Counted from the first letter of the stretch, positions 40,429 through 49,662 are shown. The stretch: 64,000 nt of DNA from Oceanisphaera litoralis (GCF_016907015.1 NZ_JAFBBE010000006.1:1-64000); one strand, 5' to 3'. Made by a program: numbers and translations. The notes: generated from the sequence alone by a model not told the origin.

Positions 40429-41772
40429 TTAACCCTCTAGCTCAATCGTGGTCAGACACTTGCGCAGGGCCTGGCCATAATCGTATTTGCCCGGACACAC
40501 ATAGGTACAGAGTGCCAGATCTTCTTCATCCAGCTCCATGCAGCCCATGGTCTGGGCGCTTTCGGTATCGTTGGACAACAGATCACGCAGCAGCAGGGTC
40601 GGCAGAATATCCAGCGGCATAATGCGCTCATAGTTGCCGATGGGTACCATGGCACGGGCAGAGCCGTTGGTGGTGGTGGTCAGATCGAACAGCTTGCCCT
40701 TGGTCAAATGGCTCAGGTAGGCGCGGGTCACGGAGAACTTGTTGGCGCCCGGCGCCAGCCAGCCCATGAACTCTTTCTCGCGCCCTTCGGCCAGAACCGA
40801 TATCTGCAAGTGATAACGACCCAGATAGGCATGAGGACCATTGGCGGTGGTGCCGTACAGCACAGAACCGGAAATAACGCGGTTCTCGCCATCCTGCAGC
40901 TCACCGGCGGTCAGTTCGTTCACCGAAGCACCGATGCGGGTACGCAGCAGGCGAGGCTTCTGTACCACGGGGCCACCCAGGGCGACAACGCGATCGGTAA
41001 ACAGCTCACCGGTAGTGAACAACTTGCCGAAGGCAATCACATCCTGATAGTTGATATACCAGACCACCTTACCGGGCACGACAGGATCGATAAAGTGAAT
41101 GTGAGTGCCCGGCAGTCCGGCTGGATGCACACCACCGAACACCTGTTCCGTGATGTTGCCGGCCTGAGCCTGAGGCAGGCTGCCTTCACCCTTACAGACA
41201 TGCACCTGACCTTCGGTCAACCGGCTCAGCACCTGCAGACCATCGGTAAAGGCTTGCGCATTTTCCTTGATGATCAGTTCGGCATTGGCGCTCAGCGGGT
41301 TGGTGTCCATGGCGGTGACGAAGATGGAGCTGGGAGTAGAACCGACGGCAGGCACCTTGCTGAAGGGGCGGGTGCGCAGGGCAGTCCACAGGCCGGACTC
41401 AACCAGCTGCTCGCGGACGGTTTCGGGTTCCAGCTTGGGAAGTTCAGCAGAAGCGTATTTCGAGAAAGTAATCTGTTCTTCGCTGTCATCGACGGCAATC
41501 ACGACCGATTGCAGTACACGTTTGGCACCACGATTGATTTCAACCACGGTACCCGCGGCGGGAGCTGTGAATTTAACGCCTGGATTCTTCTTGTCCTCGA
41601 AGATCACCTGACCTTTTTTGACACGATCCTCTACCTTGACGTGCATGGTAGGGCGCATGCCCACAAACTCCTCACCCAGCGTAGCAACACGTTTGATGGC
41701 AGGACCATCGTAGATTACTTGCTCTGGGGCCCCGGAAATCGGGAGATCCAGTCCTTTTTTAATTGTAATCAT
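40429..41772 (-). CDS. nqrA: Na+-translocating NADH:quinone reductase subunit A
   Basis: 447 aa peripheral cytoplasmic subunit, first gene of the nqrABCDEF operon. The homologous region begins [12 protein letters not shown] at 41772; in-frame starts at 41778 (ATG) and 41784 (GTG) are also possible, and none has a good ribosome binding site. [25 protein letters not shown] and the C-terminal [11 protein letters not shown] are typical. The operon probably starts from a promoter in the 350-base gap to its right. Confidence 0.96.
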   Translation of the reverse strand: MITIKKGLDLPISGAPEQVIYDGPAIKRVATLGEEFVGMRPTMHVKVEDRVKKGQVIFEDKKNPGVKFTAPAAGTVVEINRGAKRVLQSVVIAVDDSEEQITFSKYASAELPKLEPETVREQLVESGLWTALRTRPFSKVPAVGSTPSSIFVTAMDTNPLSANAELIIKENAQAFTDGLQVLSRLTEGQVHVCKGEGSLPQAQAGNITEQVFGGVHPAGLPGTHIHFIDPVVPGKVVWYINYQDVIAFGKLFTTGELFTDRVVALGGPVVQKPRLLRTRIGASVNELTAGELQDGENRVISGSVLYGTTANGPHAYLGRYHLQISVLAEGREKEFMGWLAPGANKFSVTRAYLSHLTKGKLFDLTTTTNGSARAMVPIGNYERIMPLDILPTLLLRDLLSNDTESAQTMGCMELDEEDLALCTYVCPGKYDYGQALRKCLTTIELEG

Positions 41773-42125
41773 ACTCATTTGCACTACTTGTTAGGGGAAG
41801 ACAGGTACTTGCCATGTCAGACATGACAACATGCTGATGAGTCGCTACCGGTCTGCCTCTAGCGTGCTGAAACAGCATGACTACAGTCCGGTAACATCCA
41901 GCCCGATATATAAAGGCGCACAATTCTAGCACTTTTAACGCGACGGCTGCCATGGCAATTACCAAAATTTACCGGCTCTTTCGGCAAAGTTCGGTTGTTT
42001 AAAGTTTCAGCTAGCAAAAATAAGACCATGATATTTAGCCACTTATTATGCTTTAGTCGCATGACAGCCGTGCGGACTCGTAACGCAGGTGCAACTGAAT
42101 GCCGAAGCGCGAATCACATTCATTT
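41773..42125. other. 353-base gap between nqrA and bolA
   Basis: No gene is seen. The stretch is more AT-rich than its surroundings and should contain the nqr operon promoter. TAGAAT on the minus strand at about 41923-41928 is a possible -10 box, but no convincing -35 box lies at the right distance, so no promoter is called. Confidence 0.5.
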
Positions 42126-42455
42126 TCAACCCGAGACGCCACTCTGGCCACGACAGGCCGGGCTGTCGAGCACGCCGTTGCGCGCCTGCCATTCGGCGGG
42201 GGTCAGGGTATGCAACGCCAGGGCGTGAACACCGCCGGCCAGCTCGTCGGCCAGCAGCGTATTCAGCGTTCGGTGTCGGGCCAGCAAGCGCTGCCCCTCG
42301 AACTGCTCGCTGACCACCACCAGCTTGAAGTGGGTCTCCGACCCCGGTGCGACCCGGTGCATATAGCTTTCGTTGATCACTTCCAGGTGCGTCGGCGCCA
42401 GCGCCGCCTGCACCTTGCTTTCGATAAGACTTTGTATCGACTGTTGTATCGACAT
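42126..42455 (-). CDS. bolA: BolA-family protein
   Basis: 109 aa BolA/IbaG-type protein with the alpha-beta KH-like fold, a partner of monothiol glutaredoxins in iron-sulfur handling and a morphogene in E. coli. The core HFKLVVVSEQFEGQRLLARHR and histidine in HALALHTLTP are present. ATG 42455 was chosen because AGGAG stands just upstream and the sequence then starts at the homologous region. It is divergent from rlmG. Confidence 0.93.
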   Translation of the reverse strand: MSIQQSIQSLIESKVQAALAPTHLEVINESYMHRVAPGSETHFKLVVVSEQFEGQRLLARHRTLNTLLADELAGGVHALALHTLTPAEWQARNGVLDSPACRGQSGVSG

Positions 42456-42513
42456 AAGGAACTCCTGAATAAAACTGCTAAAATGGCTCTTTTTTCTGTC
42501 GGGCCATCGCATC

Positions 42514-43662
42514 ATGAACCTCCACCTTCCCCTGCCTCAGGGTGGCGTGCTGCAACTGCAGCGCTACCCTCGTTCTGCCCAGCACAGCCTGCAAGCCTGG
42601 GATGCGGCCGATGAATATATCATATCCGAGCTGATGAGCCGGGAATGGGACCAGAGTGCTCCCCTGCTGATCCTCAACGACGGTTTCGGCGCCCTCACCC
42701 TGGCGCTGCATCATCACAGCCCCTGCAGCTTCACCGACTCTCGCGTCGCCGAACTGGCGCTGACCGCCAACGCACGGGACAACGGCCTGGAGCCGGGCTG
42801 GCAGCCGCTGAACAGCCTGTCCGACTGGCCGCTTTGCGACGAACAGGCGCCGGGGCTGGTGCTGATGAAGCTGCCCAAGACCAAGGCCCTGCTGGAATAT
42901 CAGCTCGCCGCCCTGAGTCGGGTAATGGGGCCCAACAGCCTTCTTATCGCCGGCGCCAAGGCCAGGGACATTCACAGCTCGACCCTCAAACTGTTCGAGC
43001 TCCATATCGGCCCGACCCATACCAGCCTGGCCAGGAAAAAGGCCCGGCTTATCTTCTGCCGGCCGGCCCCGGACAAGCGCCCGACGCCGCTGCCCGCGCC
43101 CCTGTCATGGCCACTGGAAGGCACCGACTTCATCATTCACAATCACGCCAATGTGTTTTCTCGTGCCAGCCTCGATATCGGTGCCCGCTTCATGCTGGAA
43201 CATCTGCCCACCAACCATGACGGCCGGATCATCGATCTGGGCTGCGGCAACGGGGTACTGGGGCTGATGACCCTGGCACGTAACCCCGAAGCCCGGGTCA
43301 CCTTCGTGGACGAATCCTATATGGCCATGGCCAGCGCCCGCCTCAACGTAAGCGAAAACCTGCCCGAAGCCGAGCCCCGCGCCCGCTTCATGGTCAATAA
43401 CTGTCTCGACGGCGTGGCCGCCGACAGCGCCGATCTGATACTGTGCAACCCACCGTTTCACCAGCAACAGGCCATTACCGACCACATTGCCTGGCAAATG
43501 TTTGTCGATGCCAAACGGGTGCTTCGCCACGGCGGCCACTTGCTGCTGGTCGCCAACCGTCATCTTGATTACCATCAGAAGCTGAAACGTCTGTTCGGTA
43601 ATCAACGGGTGGTGGCATCCAACCGCAAATTCGTTATTCTCAGAGCCACCAAAATCTCTTAA
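42514..43662 (+). CDS. rlmG: 23S rRNA m2G1835 methyltransferase RlmG
   Basis: 382 aa methyltransferase with an N-terminal inactive MTase-like domain and a C-terminal catalytic domain (about residues 200-370). SAM-binding IIDLGCGNGVLGL and the catalytic NPPF motif (CNPPFHQQ) are intact. FSRASLDIGARF and VANRHLDYHQKL match RlmG rather than RsmC. Confidence 0.94.
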   Translation: MNLHLPLPQGGVLQLQRYPRSAQHSLQAWDAADEYIISELMSREWDQSAPLLILNDGFGALTLALHHHSPCSFTDSRVAELALTANARDNGLEPGWQPLNSLSDWPLCDEQAPGLVLMKLPKTKALLEYQLAALSRVMGPNSLLIAGAKARDIHSSTLKLFELHIGPTHTSLARKKARLIFCRPAPDKRPTPLPAPLSWPLEGTDFIIHNHANVFSRASLDIGARFMLEHLPTNHDGRIIDLGCGNGVLGLMTLARNPEARVTFVDESYMAMASARLNVSENLPEAEPRARFMVNNCLDGVAADSADLILCNPPFHQQQAITDHIAWQMFVDAKRVLRHGGHLLLVANRHLDYHQKLKRLFGNQRVVASNRKFVILRATKIS

Positions 43663-43674
43663 GGAACGCTTTTC

Positions 43675-44253
43675 ATGAAATCCATCAAATGGTTGATAAC
43701 CGGCGTGCTGGCGCTGAGCCTGACGGCCTGTGCCAGTTACTATCCCATCGCAGTTGATGTCAGCCCAACGGTACAGACCAGTGCCGGTGTCTACCGGGGC
43801 CAACCGGTTTCGCTCGGCAGCAAGGACGGCCGCAAGAACGACTACATCATTCAGATAGAGCAAAAAGACAAGGCGCCGGTCGTGGTGGGCGCCAGCAACA
43901 ACCTCAAGGTGCAGCTGGAGCAGGCGCTGGCCCAGGGCCTGAGCACCCAGGGTGCCTTTATCGAAAACGGCGCTCGCACCCAGGTAGAACTGGAACTGCA
44001 GGAAGTGCTGGCCCGGGTGATCCGCGGCCACATCAGCTACGACGTGGTGCAGCAACTGCGCATACAACTGACCCTGAAGCGCGATGGTCGCACCATCACC
44101 AAGCAGTATCGCCGCAGCGCCCAGGCCGAGTTTCCCGGTCGTCTGCATCCGGAGCTAGACAAGGTAAAAGAAGCCTTGAACCAACAACTGTCGCTGCTGA
44201 TACAGGATATACTGGCCGACCGCGACATACAGCAATTTATCGGGGGTAACTAA
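43675..44253 (+). CDS. yajG: YajG-family lipoprotein
   Basis: 192 aa predicted lipoprotein with the lipobox LTAC (cysteine 19) and the YajG domain after it. The function of YajG is not established; proximity to ampG is conserved in enterobacteria and is repeated here with one cyclophilin gene between them. It is separated by 12 bases from rlmG and directly abuts the next gene. Confidence 0.9.
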   Translation: MKSIKWLITGVLALSLTACASYYPIAVDVSPTVQTSAGVYRGQPVSLGSKDGRKNDYIIQIEQKDKAPVVVGASNNLKVQLEQALAQGLSTQGAFIENGARTQVELELQEVLARVIRGHISYDVVQQLRIQLTLKRDGRTITKQYRRSAQAEFPGRLHPELDKVKEALNQQLSLLIQDILADRDIQQFIGGN

Positions 44254-44823
44254 ATGAAGCCTTTTATCCTGCTGATCGCCGGATTGCTGGCGGCCACCAC
44301 CGCCCTGGCCGGCCCCAGGGTCGAGCTGGTCACCAACATGGGCACGCTGGAAGTCGAGCTGAACGAAGAGGCCGCTCCCGCCTCCGTGGCCAACTTTCTG
44401 CGCTACGTGGATGACGGCAGCTATAACAACAGCCTCTTTCACCGGCTGATCCCCGGCTTTGTGGTACAGGGCGGTGGCTTCAACACCGACCATGAGCCCT
44501 TGCCGACCCATGCCCCCGTGATAAACGAGTCCGGCAATGGTCTGTCGAACCTGACCGGCACCATCGCCATGGCCCGAACCCAGGACCCCGACAGCGCCAC
44601 CCGCCAGTTTTATATCAACCTCGGCGACAACCTCGCGCTGGATGGCGGTCGCAAGGCCGGTTACACCGTGTTTGGCAAGGTGATAGACGGCGAACAGGTG
44701 CTGCAACAGATGGCGCGGGTTCCCACCGGTATGAACCTGAAGCTGCGGGCGCGGGACGTGCCGGAGCAGAACATCATACTGCAGCAGGTTCGCCGGCTGG
44801 ATGACGGCGGAGCGACGCATTAA
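44254..44823 (+). CDS. ppiA: Periplasmic cyclophilin-type peptidyl-prolyl isomerase
   Basis: 189 aa cyclophilin with a cleavable signal peptide (about residues 1-19). The isomerase core includes FHRLIPGFVVQGGGF, MARTQDPDSATRQFYINL and VFGKVIDG. The fold and periplasmic location are clear; PpiA is the closest named relative, but the orthology is not proven. The ATG immediately follows the yajG stop codon, and the end overlaps the next gene. Confidence 0.88.
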   Translation: MKPFILLIAGLLAATTALAGPRVELVTNMGTLEVELNEEAAPASVANFLRYVDDGSYNNSLFHRLIPGFVVQGGGFNTDHEPLPTHAPVINESGNGLSNLTGTIAMARTQDPDSATRQFYINLGDNLALDGGRKAGYTVFGKVIDGEQVLQQMARVPTGMNLKLRARDVPEQNIILQQVRRLDDGGATH

Positions 44824-46171
44824 CGTCTTGAGCAAAGACAGATGGACACAGCAACTGGCGCTCTATGCGGAGCCTCGGGTGCTGACCCTGTTTGCCCTGG
44901 GGTTCTCCTCCGGGCTTCCGCTGCTGCTGGTGTTCGGCACCCTGTCGTTCTGGCTGCGAGAAGCCGGCGTCAGCCGCACCAGCATCGGTTTTTTCAGCTG
45001 GGTGGCCCTGGCTTACGGCGTGAAGTGGCTCTGGTCGCCGCTGGTCGATCGCCTGCCCCTGCCCTGGCTGTCACGCACCATGGGCCGACGCCGCAGCTGG
45101 ATGCTGTTGTCTCAGCTGATCATCATGGCGGCACTGGCCGGCATGGCCTATTCCGATCCGACCACCCAGATGGTTAACCTGGCGCTCTTTGCCCTGGCGG
45201 TGGCCTTCGCCTCGGCAACGCAAGACATCGTCATCGACGCCTATCGCATCGAGGCCGCACCGGAACGACTGCAGGGAGCCCTGGCCGCCGCCTACATGAC
45301 CGGCTATCGGCTGGCAATGATCATGGCCGGTGCCGGTGCCCTCGCCATTGCCGCCTGGGCCGGTTCCGATCTGGGGTACGATCCCGTCGGCTGGCAGGCC
45401 GCCTACCTGTGCATGACGGGGTTTATGCTGGTGGGGGTGATCACCTGTCTGCTGCTGCACGAGCCCGATGTCGACTTACGTCAGCAGCAACAGGAACAGG
45501 CCGACCACCGCCGGCAACTGCTCGACCGGGGCTACCCCCGCTTGCTGGCCGGGCTGCTGGCCTTTTTCGCCAGTGCCGTGGTGGCGCCCTTTGCCGAGTT
45601 CTTTCATCGCTTCGGCCGTCAGGCGCTGGTGATACTGGCGCTGATCGCCTGTTATCGGGTGTCGGATGTGGTGATGGGGGTGATGGCGAACCCCTTCTAC
45701 GTGGACATGGGTTTCAGCAAGTCACAGATTGCCACCGTCACCAAGGTGTACGGTGTCATCATGACCCTGGTGGGCGCGGCGGTGGGCGGCATCATGGTCA
45801 GTCGTTTCGGCACCCTGCGCATCCTGATGCTGGGGGCGGTGCTGGCGGCAGGCACCAACCTGATGTTTGCGCTGATGAGCCAGCTGGGCCCGGATGTTCG
45901 ACTGCTGACGCTGATTATCTCGCTGGACAACCTCAGTGCCGGTATTGCCACCGCCGCCTTTATTACCTATCTGTCCAGCCTGACCAACGTGGCCTTTTCC
46001 GCCACCCAGTATGCGCTGTTCAGCTCGGTCATGATGCTGCTGCCCAAGTTTCTGGCCGGCTTCTCGGGCATGGCGGTGGATGCCTACGGCTATGCGCTTT
46101 TCTTTGTCGGCTCCGCCGCCATCGGCCTGCCGGTGCTGTGGTTGATCCGACGGGTGGGGAAAACAGCTTAA
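44801..46171 (+). CDS. ampG: AmpG-family muropeptide permease
   Basis: 456 aa MFS transporter with about twelve to fourteen membrane segments that imports anhydro-muropeptides for cell-wall recycling. LGFSSGLPLLLVFGTLSFWLRE and VKWLWSPLVDR are AmpG-like. The start at 44801 overlaps the cyclophilin gene; an alternative TTG at 44828 gives MSKDRWTQQ. It shares the neighbourhood bolA-yajG-ampG with E. coli, and connects functionally with the lytic enzymes MltB and RlpA encoded earlier. Confidence 0.9.
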   Translation: MTAERRINVLSKDRWTQQLALYAEPRVLTLFALGFSSGLPLLLVFGTLSFWLREAGVSRTSIGFFSWVALAYGVKWLWSPLVDRLPLPWLSRTMGRRRSWMLLSQLIIMAALAGMAYSDPTTQMVNLALFALAVAFASATQDIVIDAYRIEAAPERLQGALAAAYMTGYRLAMIMAGAGALAIAAWAGSDLGYDPVGWQAAYLCMTGFMLVGVITCLLLHEPDVDLRQQQQEQADHRRQLLDRGYPRLLAGLLAFFASAVVAPFAEFFHRFGRQALVILALIACYRVSDVVMGVMANPFYVDMGFSKSQIATVTKVYGVIMTLVGAAVGGIMVSRFGTLRILMLGAVLAAGTNLMFALMSQLGPDVRLLTLIISLDNLSAGIATAAFITYLSSLTNVAFSATQYALFSSVMMLLPKFLAGFSGMAVDAYGYALFFVGSAAIGLPVLWLIRRVGKTA

Positions 46172-46193
46172 AGCTTTTGGTTTTTTCGCCGTC

Positions 46194-46266
46194 ATACCGG
46201 GCTTGCCCCGGTATCTTTGCGCAAACGACACCAAATTCAAAACAAGATCCTGACGTTCGTCAGGAT
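46194..46266. repeat. Two intergenic hairpins downstream of ampG
   Basis: ATACCGGG-CTTG-CCCCGGTAT at 46194-46214 and the perfect ATCCTGACG-TT-CGTCAGGAT at 46247-46266 stand side by side. Neither is followed by a T run. A CCCCTCAC-type C-rich stretch follows at about 46309-46338. They look like dispersed REP-type palindromes. Confidence 0.6.
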
Positions 46267-46346
46267 GACGCTCTTTATTGAGCTTGGCGCCAGACGTCTA
46301 CCTTTCTCTCCTCACCCCTCACCGCTTTCCCCTCACGATTTATCAA

Positions 46347-46829
46347 TCAATCGCGGAAATTATTGAACTGCAGCGGCTGCTCCTGCTCGCCCTGGCGCAG
46401 CAGCGCCATCACCTGTTGCAGATCGTCCCGCTTCTTGCCGGTCACCCGCAGCTGTTCGCCCTGAATGGACGCCTGCACCTTGATCTTGCTGTCCTTGATC
46501 TGCTTGACCAGCTTCTTGGCGAGAGCAGTGTCGATACCCTGCCTGAAACCCAGATCCTGAATATGACGCTTGCCCGAGCGCACTATGCTACCCGGATCCA
46601 GCACCCGGACATCGATGCCCCGCTTGATCAAGGCCCCCCGCAGCATATCCCGCATCTGCTGCAGCTGAAACTCCGCATCGGCACTCAGTTTGACCTTCTC
46701 GTCTTTCAGCTCGAAGCTGGCCTCGACCCCGCGAAAATCGAAACGGGTATCCAGTTCCCGATTGGCATTTTCCACCGCGTTACGCACTTCATTCATCTCA
46801 ACTTCAGACACAATATCAAAAGACGGCAT
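46347..46829 (-). CDS. yajQ: YajQ-family nucleotide-binding protein
   Basis: 160 aa protein with two tandem ferredoxin-like halves, known to bind nucleotides, with cyclic-di-GMP binding shown for some relatives. It starts [18 protein letters not shown] and ends with the usual [12 protein letters not shown] 46829 has AGGAG upstream; a longer frame has none. It converges with ampG. Confidence 0.95.
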   Translation of the reverse strand: MPSFDIVSEVEMNEVRNAVENANRELDTRFDFRGVEASFELKDEKVKLSADAEFQLQQMRDMLRGALIKRGIDVRVLDPGSIVRSGKRHIQDLGFRQGIDTALAKKLVKQIKDSKIKVQASIQGEQLRVTGKKRDDLQQVMALLRQGEQEQPLQFNNFRD

Positions 46830-46957
46830 ACCGACTCCTTTAAACGGTTTTGTTAACCGGTAGCAACAAAAAAACACGCTGGTAACAGCGACGCTTCGCG
46901 GCTAACGTATAGCCTCCAACAAAGGAATGATAATAACAAAATTCAGGGGATAGAGTG

Positions 46958-47848
46958 ATGACGGAATGGACCATTCTCGGGGCTGGGGCCCTGGGTTGTG
47001 TAATGGCAGGCCTGCTGCGCCGTCGAGGCGAGCGGGTCGGCTTCATGTTGTCGGCGCGTCACCGCGGCCATTTTCACCCCAGCCTGGATCTGATCACCCT
47101 CGGCGGTCGCCATGAGCTTATCCAGAGCCAGCCCCGCTTTCCCGAGCAGGCCCGGCAAGTGGAGTGCCTGCTGGTGTTCACCAAGGCCTATCAGGTGCTG
47201 GACGCATTAAAAGGACTGCAAGGACTCCCGACCACGACACCCATCATGCTGCTTCATAATGGTCTGGGCGTGGCAGAGCAGGTGCAGGAACTGTTTCCCC
47301 ACAACCCGCTGATTGCCGGGGTCAGCAGCCACGGCGCCATGAAAGAAGGCGACTGGCTGGTGCGCCATACCGGCAAGGGCGAAACCTGGCTGGGGCCGCT
47401 GAACGACGCTGCCAACGCCTGGTCTCATCTGACCAAGCCGCTGGCGGCGGCGCTGGGGCATGCCGAGTGGAGTGAAGATATTCTGCTGCACCAACATCGT
47501 AAACTGGCACTCAATGCGGTGATCAACCCGCTGACCGCCTGCAACAATATCCGCAACGGCCAGCTGCTGGAGCCCCGCTTTGCCGATGTGCTGGAACAGC
47601 TGAGTGAAGAGGTATTTCAGGTCATGGCGAGCCTCGGCAACACCGAGGCGCAAACCGACTTTCGCCGGCGTCTGCAACTGGTGATCGAACTCACCGCCAC
47701 CAATTATTCTTCCATGCACCAGGATCTGGCCCATGGCCGAAAAACCGAGAATGACTACATCACCGGTTATATCCTGGCTCATGCGGGCACACAGCCGGTA
47801 CCGGTCAGCAGCCAGCTTTATCAGGAAATAAAACGCAGAGGCGGATAG
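46958..47848 (+). CDS. panE: 2-dehydropantoate 2-reductase
   Basis: 296 aa NADPH-dependent ketopantoate reductase of the pantothenate pathway. The dinucleotide motif ILGAGALGCVMAG is at the N-terminus, and the catalytic region HRKLALNAVINPLTACNNIRNG with its lysine and asparagine is intact. GTG 46955 is possible; ATG 46958 has GGGGA seven bases before it. It stands alone and is divergent from yajQ. Confidence 0.92.
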   Translation: MTEWTILGAGALGCVMAGLLRRRGERVGFMLSARHRGHFHPSLDLITLGGRHELIQSQPRFPEQARQVECLLVFTKAYQVLDALKGLQGLPTTTPIMLLHNGLGVAEQVQELFPHNPLIAGVSSHGAMKEGDWLVRHTGKGETWLGPLNDAANAWSHLTKPLAAALGHAEWSEDILLHQHRKLALNAVINPLTACNNIRNGQLLEPRFADVLEQLSEEVFQVMASLGNTEAQTDFRRRLQLVIELTATNYSSMHQDLAHGRKTENDYITGYILAHAGTQPVPVSSQLYQEIKRRGG

Positions 47849-47874
47849 GGCAAAGGAATGTGAGGGGTGAGTCC

Positions 47875-47944
47875 GTAGGGTCGATTTCAATCGACCAAAG
47901 GCCGTTACTGGCTGATTAAAAAGGTCGAATGAATTCGACCCTAC
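47875..47944. repeat. 70-bp MITE-like palindrome
   Basis: The ends GTAGGGTCGATTTCAATCGACC and GGTCGAATGAATTCGACCCTAC are inverted copies with two mismatches over 22 bases, around a 26-base centre. It fills the panE-thiI gap and encodes nothing. Confidence 0.8.
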
Positions 47945-48000
47945 AAGATATTACACCGGCGTTTTCTGTTTTACTTAAAGCTTACCGCTTAAGGCTGCTA

Positions 48001-49449
48001 TCAGGGCTTGTACACCTTGACGTTGTCGAAGCCCTGCTCCTTGAGGTGAATGGCCTGCAAGCGACTCATGACCCCACGGGCGCAATACAAGAGGTAAGTC
48101 TTGCCCGAGTCCAGTTCGGCAAACTGGCTCGACAGTTTGAAAAACGGCATGGTCACGACGTTATGGCCGGGGACGCTCAGCGGCGCCTCTTCTTCTTCTT
48201 CCGGAGAGCGAATGTCGAGGATCACCTCGGCCAGATCCTCCCCCTGACTGAACTCCACTTCCGGCAATTCCCACTTTTGTTCCAGCGTGCGCACGTCTTC
48301 CACAAAGGCGGCCTGAATGGCGGTGTCGAGCACGGCAAAATCGAAGTTGGCTTCTTCATGCTCCACCTTGCCCAGCTTGGCCTTGATGGTGGGGCTCTGG
48401 GAAATAACACCACAATATTCCGGCATTTTCTCGGCATAGGCGGCGGTGCCAATCTGGCGGGCAATATCGATGATATCCTGCTTGTCGGCGGCAATCAGCG
48501 GCCGCAGTATCAGGGTGTCGGTCACCCTGTCAATCACGTTGAGGTTGGTCACCGTCTGGCTGGATACCTGGCCCATGGACTCACCGGTGACCAGGGCGTT
48601 GATCGCCAGCTTCTCGGCCACGGCGGCGCCGGCGCGCATCATCATCCGCTTGAGCACCACGCCCATGTGGCCGTTATCGACCTTTTCCAGTATTTCACCG
48701 ACCACTTCCTCGAAAGGCACCGAGATAAACTTGACCCGGTGCGAGGAGCCGAATTTCTTCCACAGGTAGTACACCACTTCGCGTACGCCCGCTTCGTGCT
48801 CTGCCCCACCCAGGTTGAAGAAGCAGTAATGCACCCGGCTGCCCCGCTTGATGAACTGATAGGAAGACACCCCGGAGTCGTATCCGCCGGACATCAGGCT
48901 GAGCACGCTTTCCTGAGTGGCGATGGGATAGCCGCCCAGGCCCGCATGCTGCCGGCTGATCAGATAGAGGCGCTCGCCATCCAGCTCCAGATTGATCTGT
49001 ACATCCGGTTTTTTCAGCTTCACACCGGCGGTATCGCAACGCTGGTTCAGGCCGCCACCCACGTAACGCTCCACATCCAGCGAACTGAACGACTGCTGGC
49101 CACGGCGCTTGGCGCGTACGCAGAAGGTCTTTCCGGCCAGCTGGTCGCCAAACATCTCCTGGGTCAGGGTCAGAATCTCATCCAGCGATTCAACCTTGTG
49201 CTCTACCACTTCCAGAAACGACTGTATGCCCGGAATACAGGCCAGTGACTCGATCAGGGCCAAACGGTGTGATTCGGTAAAAATATTGGTACGTACGATC
49301 AGCTTGTCCCAGTCGGACCGGATCTTGATATTTTCATCCAGAGGCTTGAGCACATTACGAATATTGCTCTGCAAGATCTTGCTCATGCGCTGGCGCACCG
49401 ACTTGCTCTTGATGGTGATTTCGGGATGCAGCTTGATAATAAATTTCAT
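48001..49449 (-). CDS. thiI: tRNA 4-thiouridine synthase / sulfurtransferase ThiI
   Basis: 482 aa enzyme for 4-thiouridine at position 8 of tRNA and for thiazole sulfur transfer. An N-terminal THUMP domain leads to the PP-loop SGGYDS motif, and a C-terminal rhodanese domain carries the persulfide cysteine C456 in YCARG, the same number as in E. coli. ATG 49449 (MKFIIKLHPE) was chosen over a longer frame. The leader is T-rich on the coding strand and the gene borders the prophage. Confidence 0.96.
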   Translation of the reverse strand: MKFIIKLHPEITIKSKSVRQRMSKILQSNIRNVLKPLDENIKIRSDWDKLIVRTNIFTESHRLALIESLACIPGIQSFLEVVEHKVESLDEILTLTQEMFGDQLAGKTFCVRAKRRGQQSFSSLDVERYVGGGLNQRCDTAGVKLKKPDVQINLELDGERLYLISRQHAGLGGYPIATQESVLSLMSGGYDSGVSSYQFIKRGSRVHYCFFNLGGAEHEAGVREVVYYLWKKFGSSHRVKFISVPFEEVVGEILEKVDNGHMGVVLKRMMMRAGAAVAEKLAINALVTGESMGQVSSQTVTNLNVIDRVTDTLILRPLIAADKQDIIDIARQIGTAAYAEKMPEYCGVISQSPTIKAKLGKVEHEEANFDFAVLDTAIQAAFVEDVRTLEQKWELPEVEFSQGEDLAEVILDIRSPEEEEEAPLSVPGHNVVTMPFFKLSSQFAELDSGKTYLLYCARGVMSRLQAIHLKEQGFDNVKVYKP

Positions 49450-49466
49450 AAATTCGGTACGCCTAA

Positions 49467-49506
49467 GACAACAAAATAGAACAACAAAAATAGGACAACA
49501 AAAAAC
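49467..49506. repeat. A-rich triple repeat in the thiI leader
   Basis: Three imperfect units of about 13 bases, GACAACAAAATA, GAACAACAAAAATA and GGACAACAAAAAAC, follow one another 17 bases upstream of the thiI ATG. On the thiI strand they read as U-rich segments. Confidence 0.75.
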
Positions 49507-49549
49507 AAGGCCCGGCATTATACACGATTGTGATAACGGGCATAACATA

Positions 49550-49623
49550 AGCTAACAGAAGCGCATAAGTAGCGGCTTCGGCTATGTGCTTTGTTAGGTG
49601 TAATGGTCTGCACCTAACAAAGC
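49550..49623. repeat. Compound inverted/direct repeat, attC-like, at the prophage boundary
   Basis: Three related arms occur: CTAACAGAAGCGCAT (49552), its inverted partner ATGTGCTTTGTTAGGTG (49584-49600), and CACCTAACAAAGCGCAT (49611). The middle arm can pair with either neighbour, perfectly over 13 bases with the right one. GTTAGGT at 49593 and ACCTAAC at 49612 fit the integron core consensus GTTRRRY and RYYYAAC; AGCTAAC at 49550 misses it by one base. No T run follows on either strand, so a simple terminator is unlikely. Confidence 0.55.
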
Positions 49624-49634
49624 GCATTGGTTTT

Positions 49635-49652
49635 TGACCCCTATGTGACCCC
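49635..49652. other. Paired TGACCCC direct repeats, possible attachment-site arm
   Basis: TGACCCC occurs at 49635-49641 and 49646-49652, eleven bases apart, between the compound repeat and the end of the first prophage gene. Closely spaced repeats of this kind can be integrase arm sites, but no right-hand partner or integrase is in the window, so the role is a guess. Confidence 0.3.
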
Positions 49653-49662
49653 CGCTTTTTCC

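Noticed and set aside
41900-42060. A definite promoter for the nqr operon
   Set aside because: A TAGAAT box is present on the minus strand, but no suitable -35 box lies 16-18 bases upstream.
47929-49248. 439-codon plus-strand frame opposite thiI
   Set aside because: It is antisense to thiI with intact catalytic motifs, and nothing supports its expression.
49588-49623. The 13-bp inverted repeat as a rho-independent terminator
   Set aside because: No T run follows closely on either strand; only a five-T run occurs eight bases later on the plus strand, where no gene ends.
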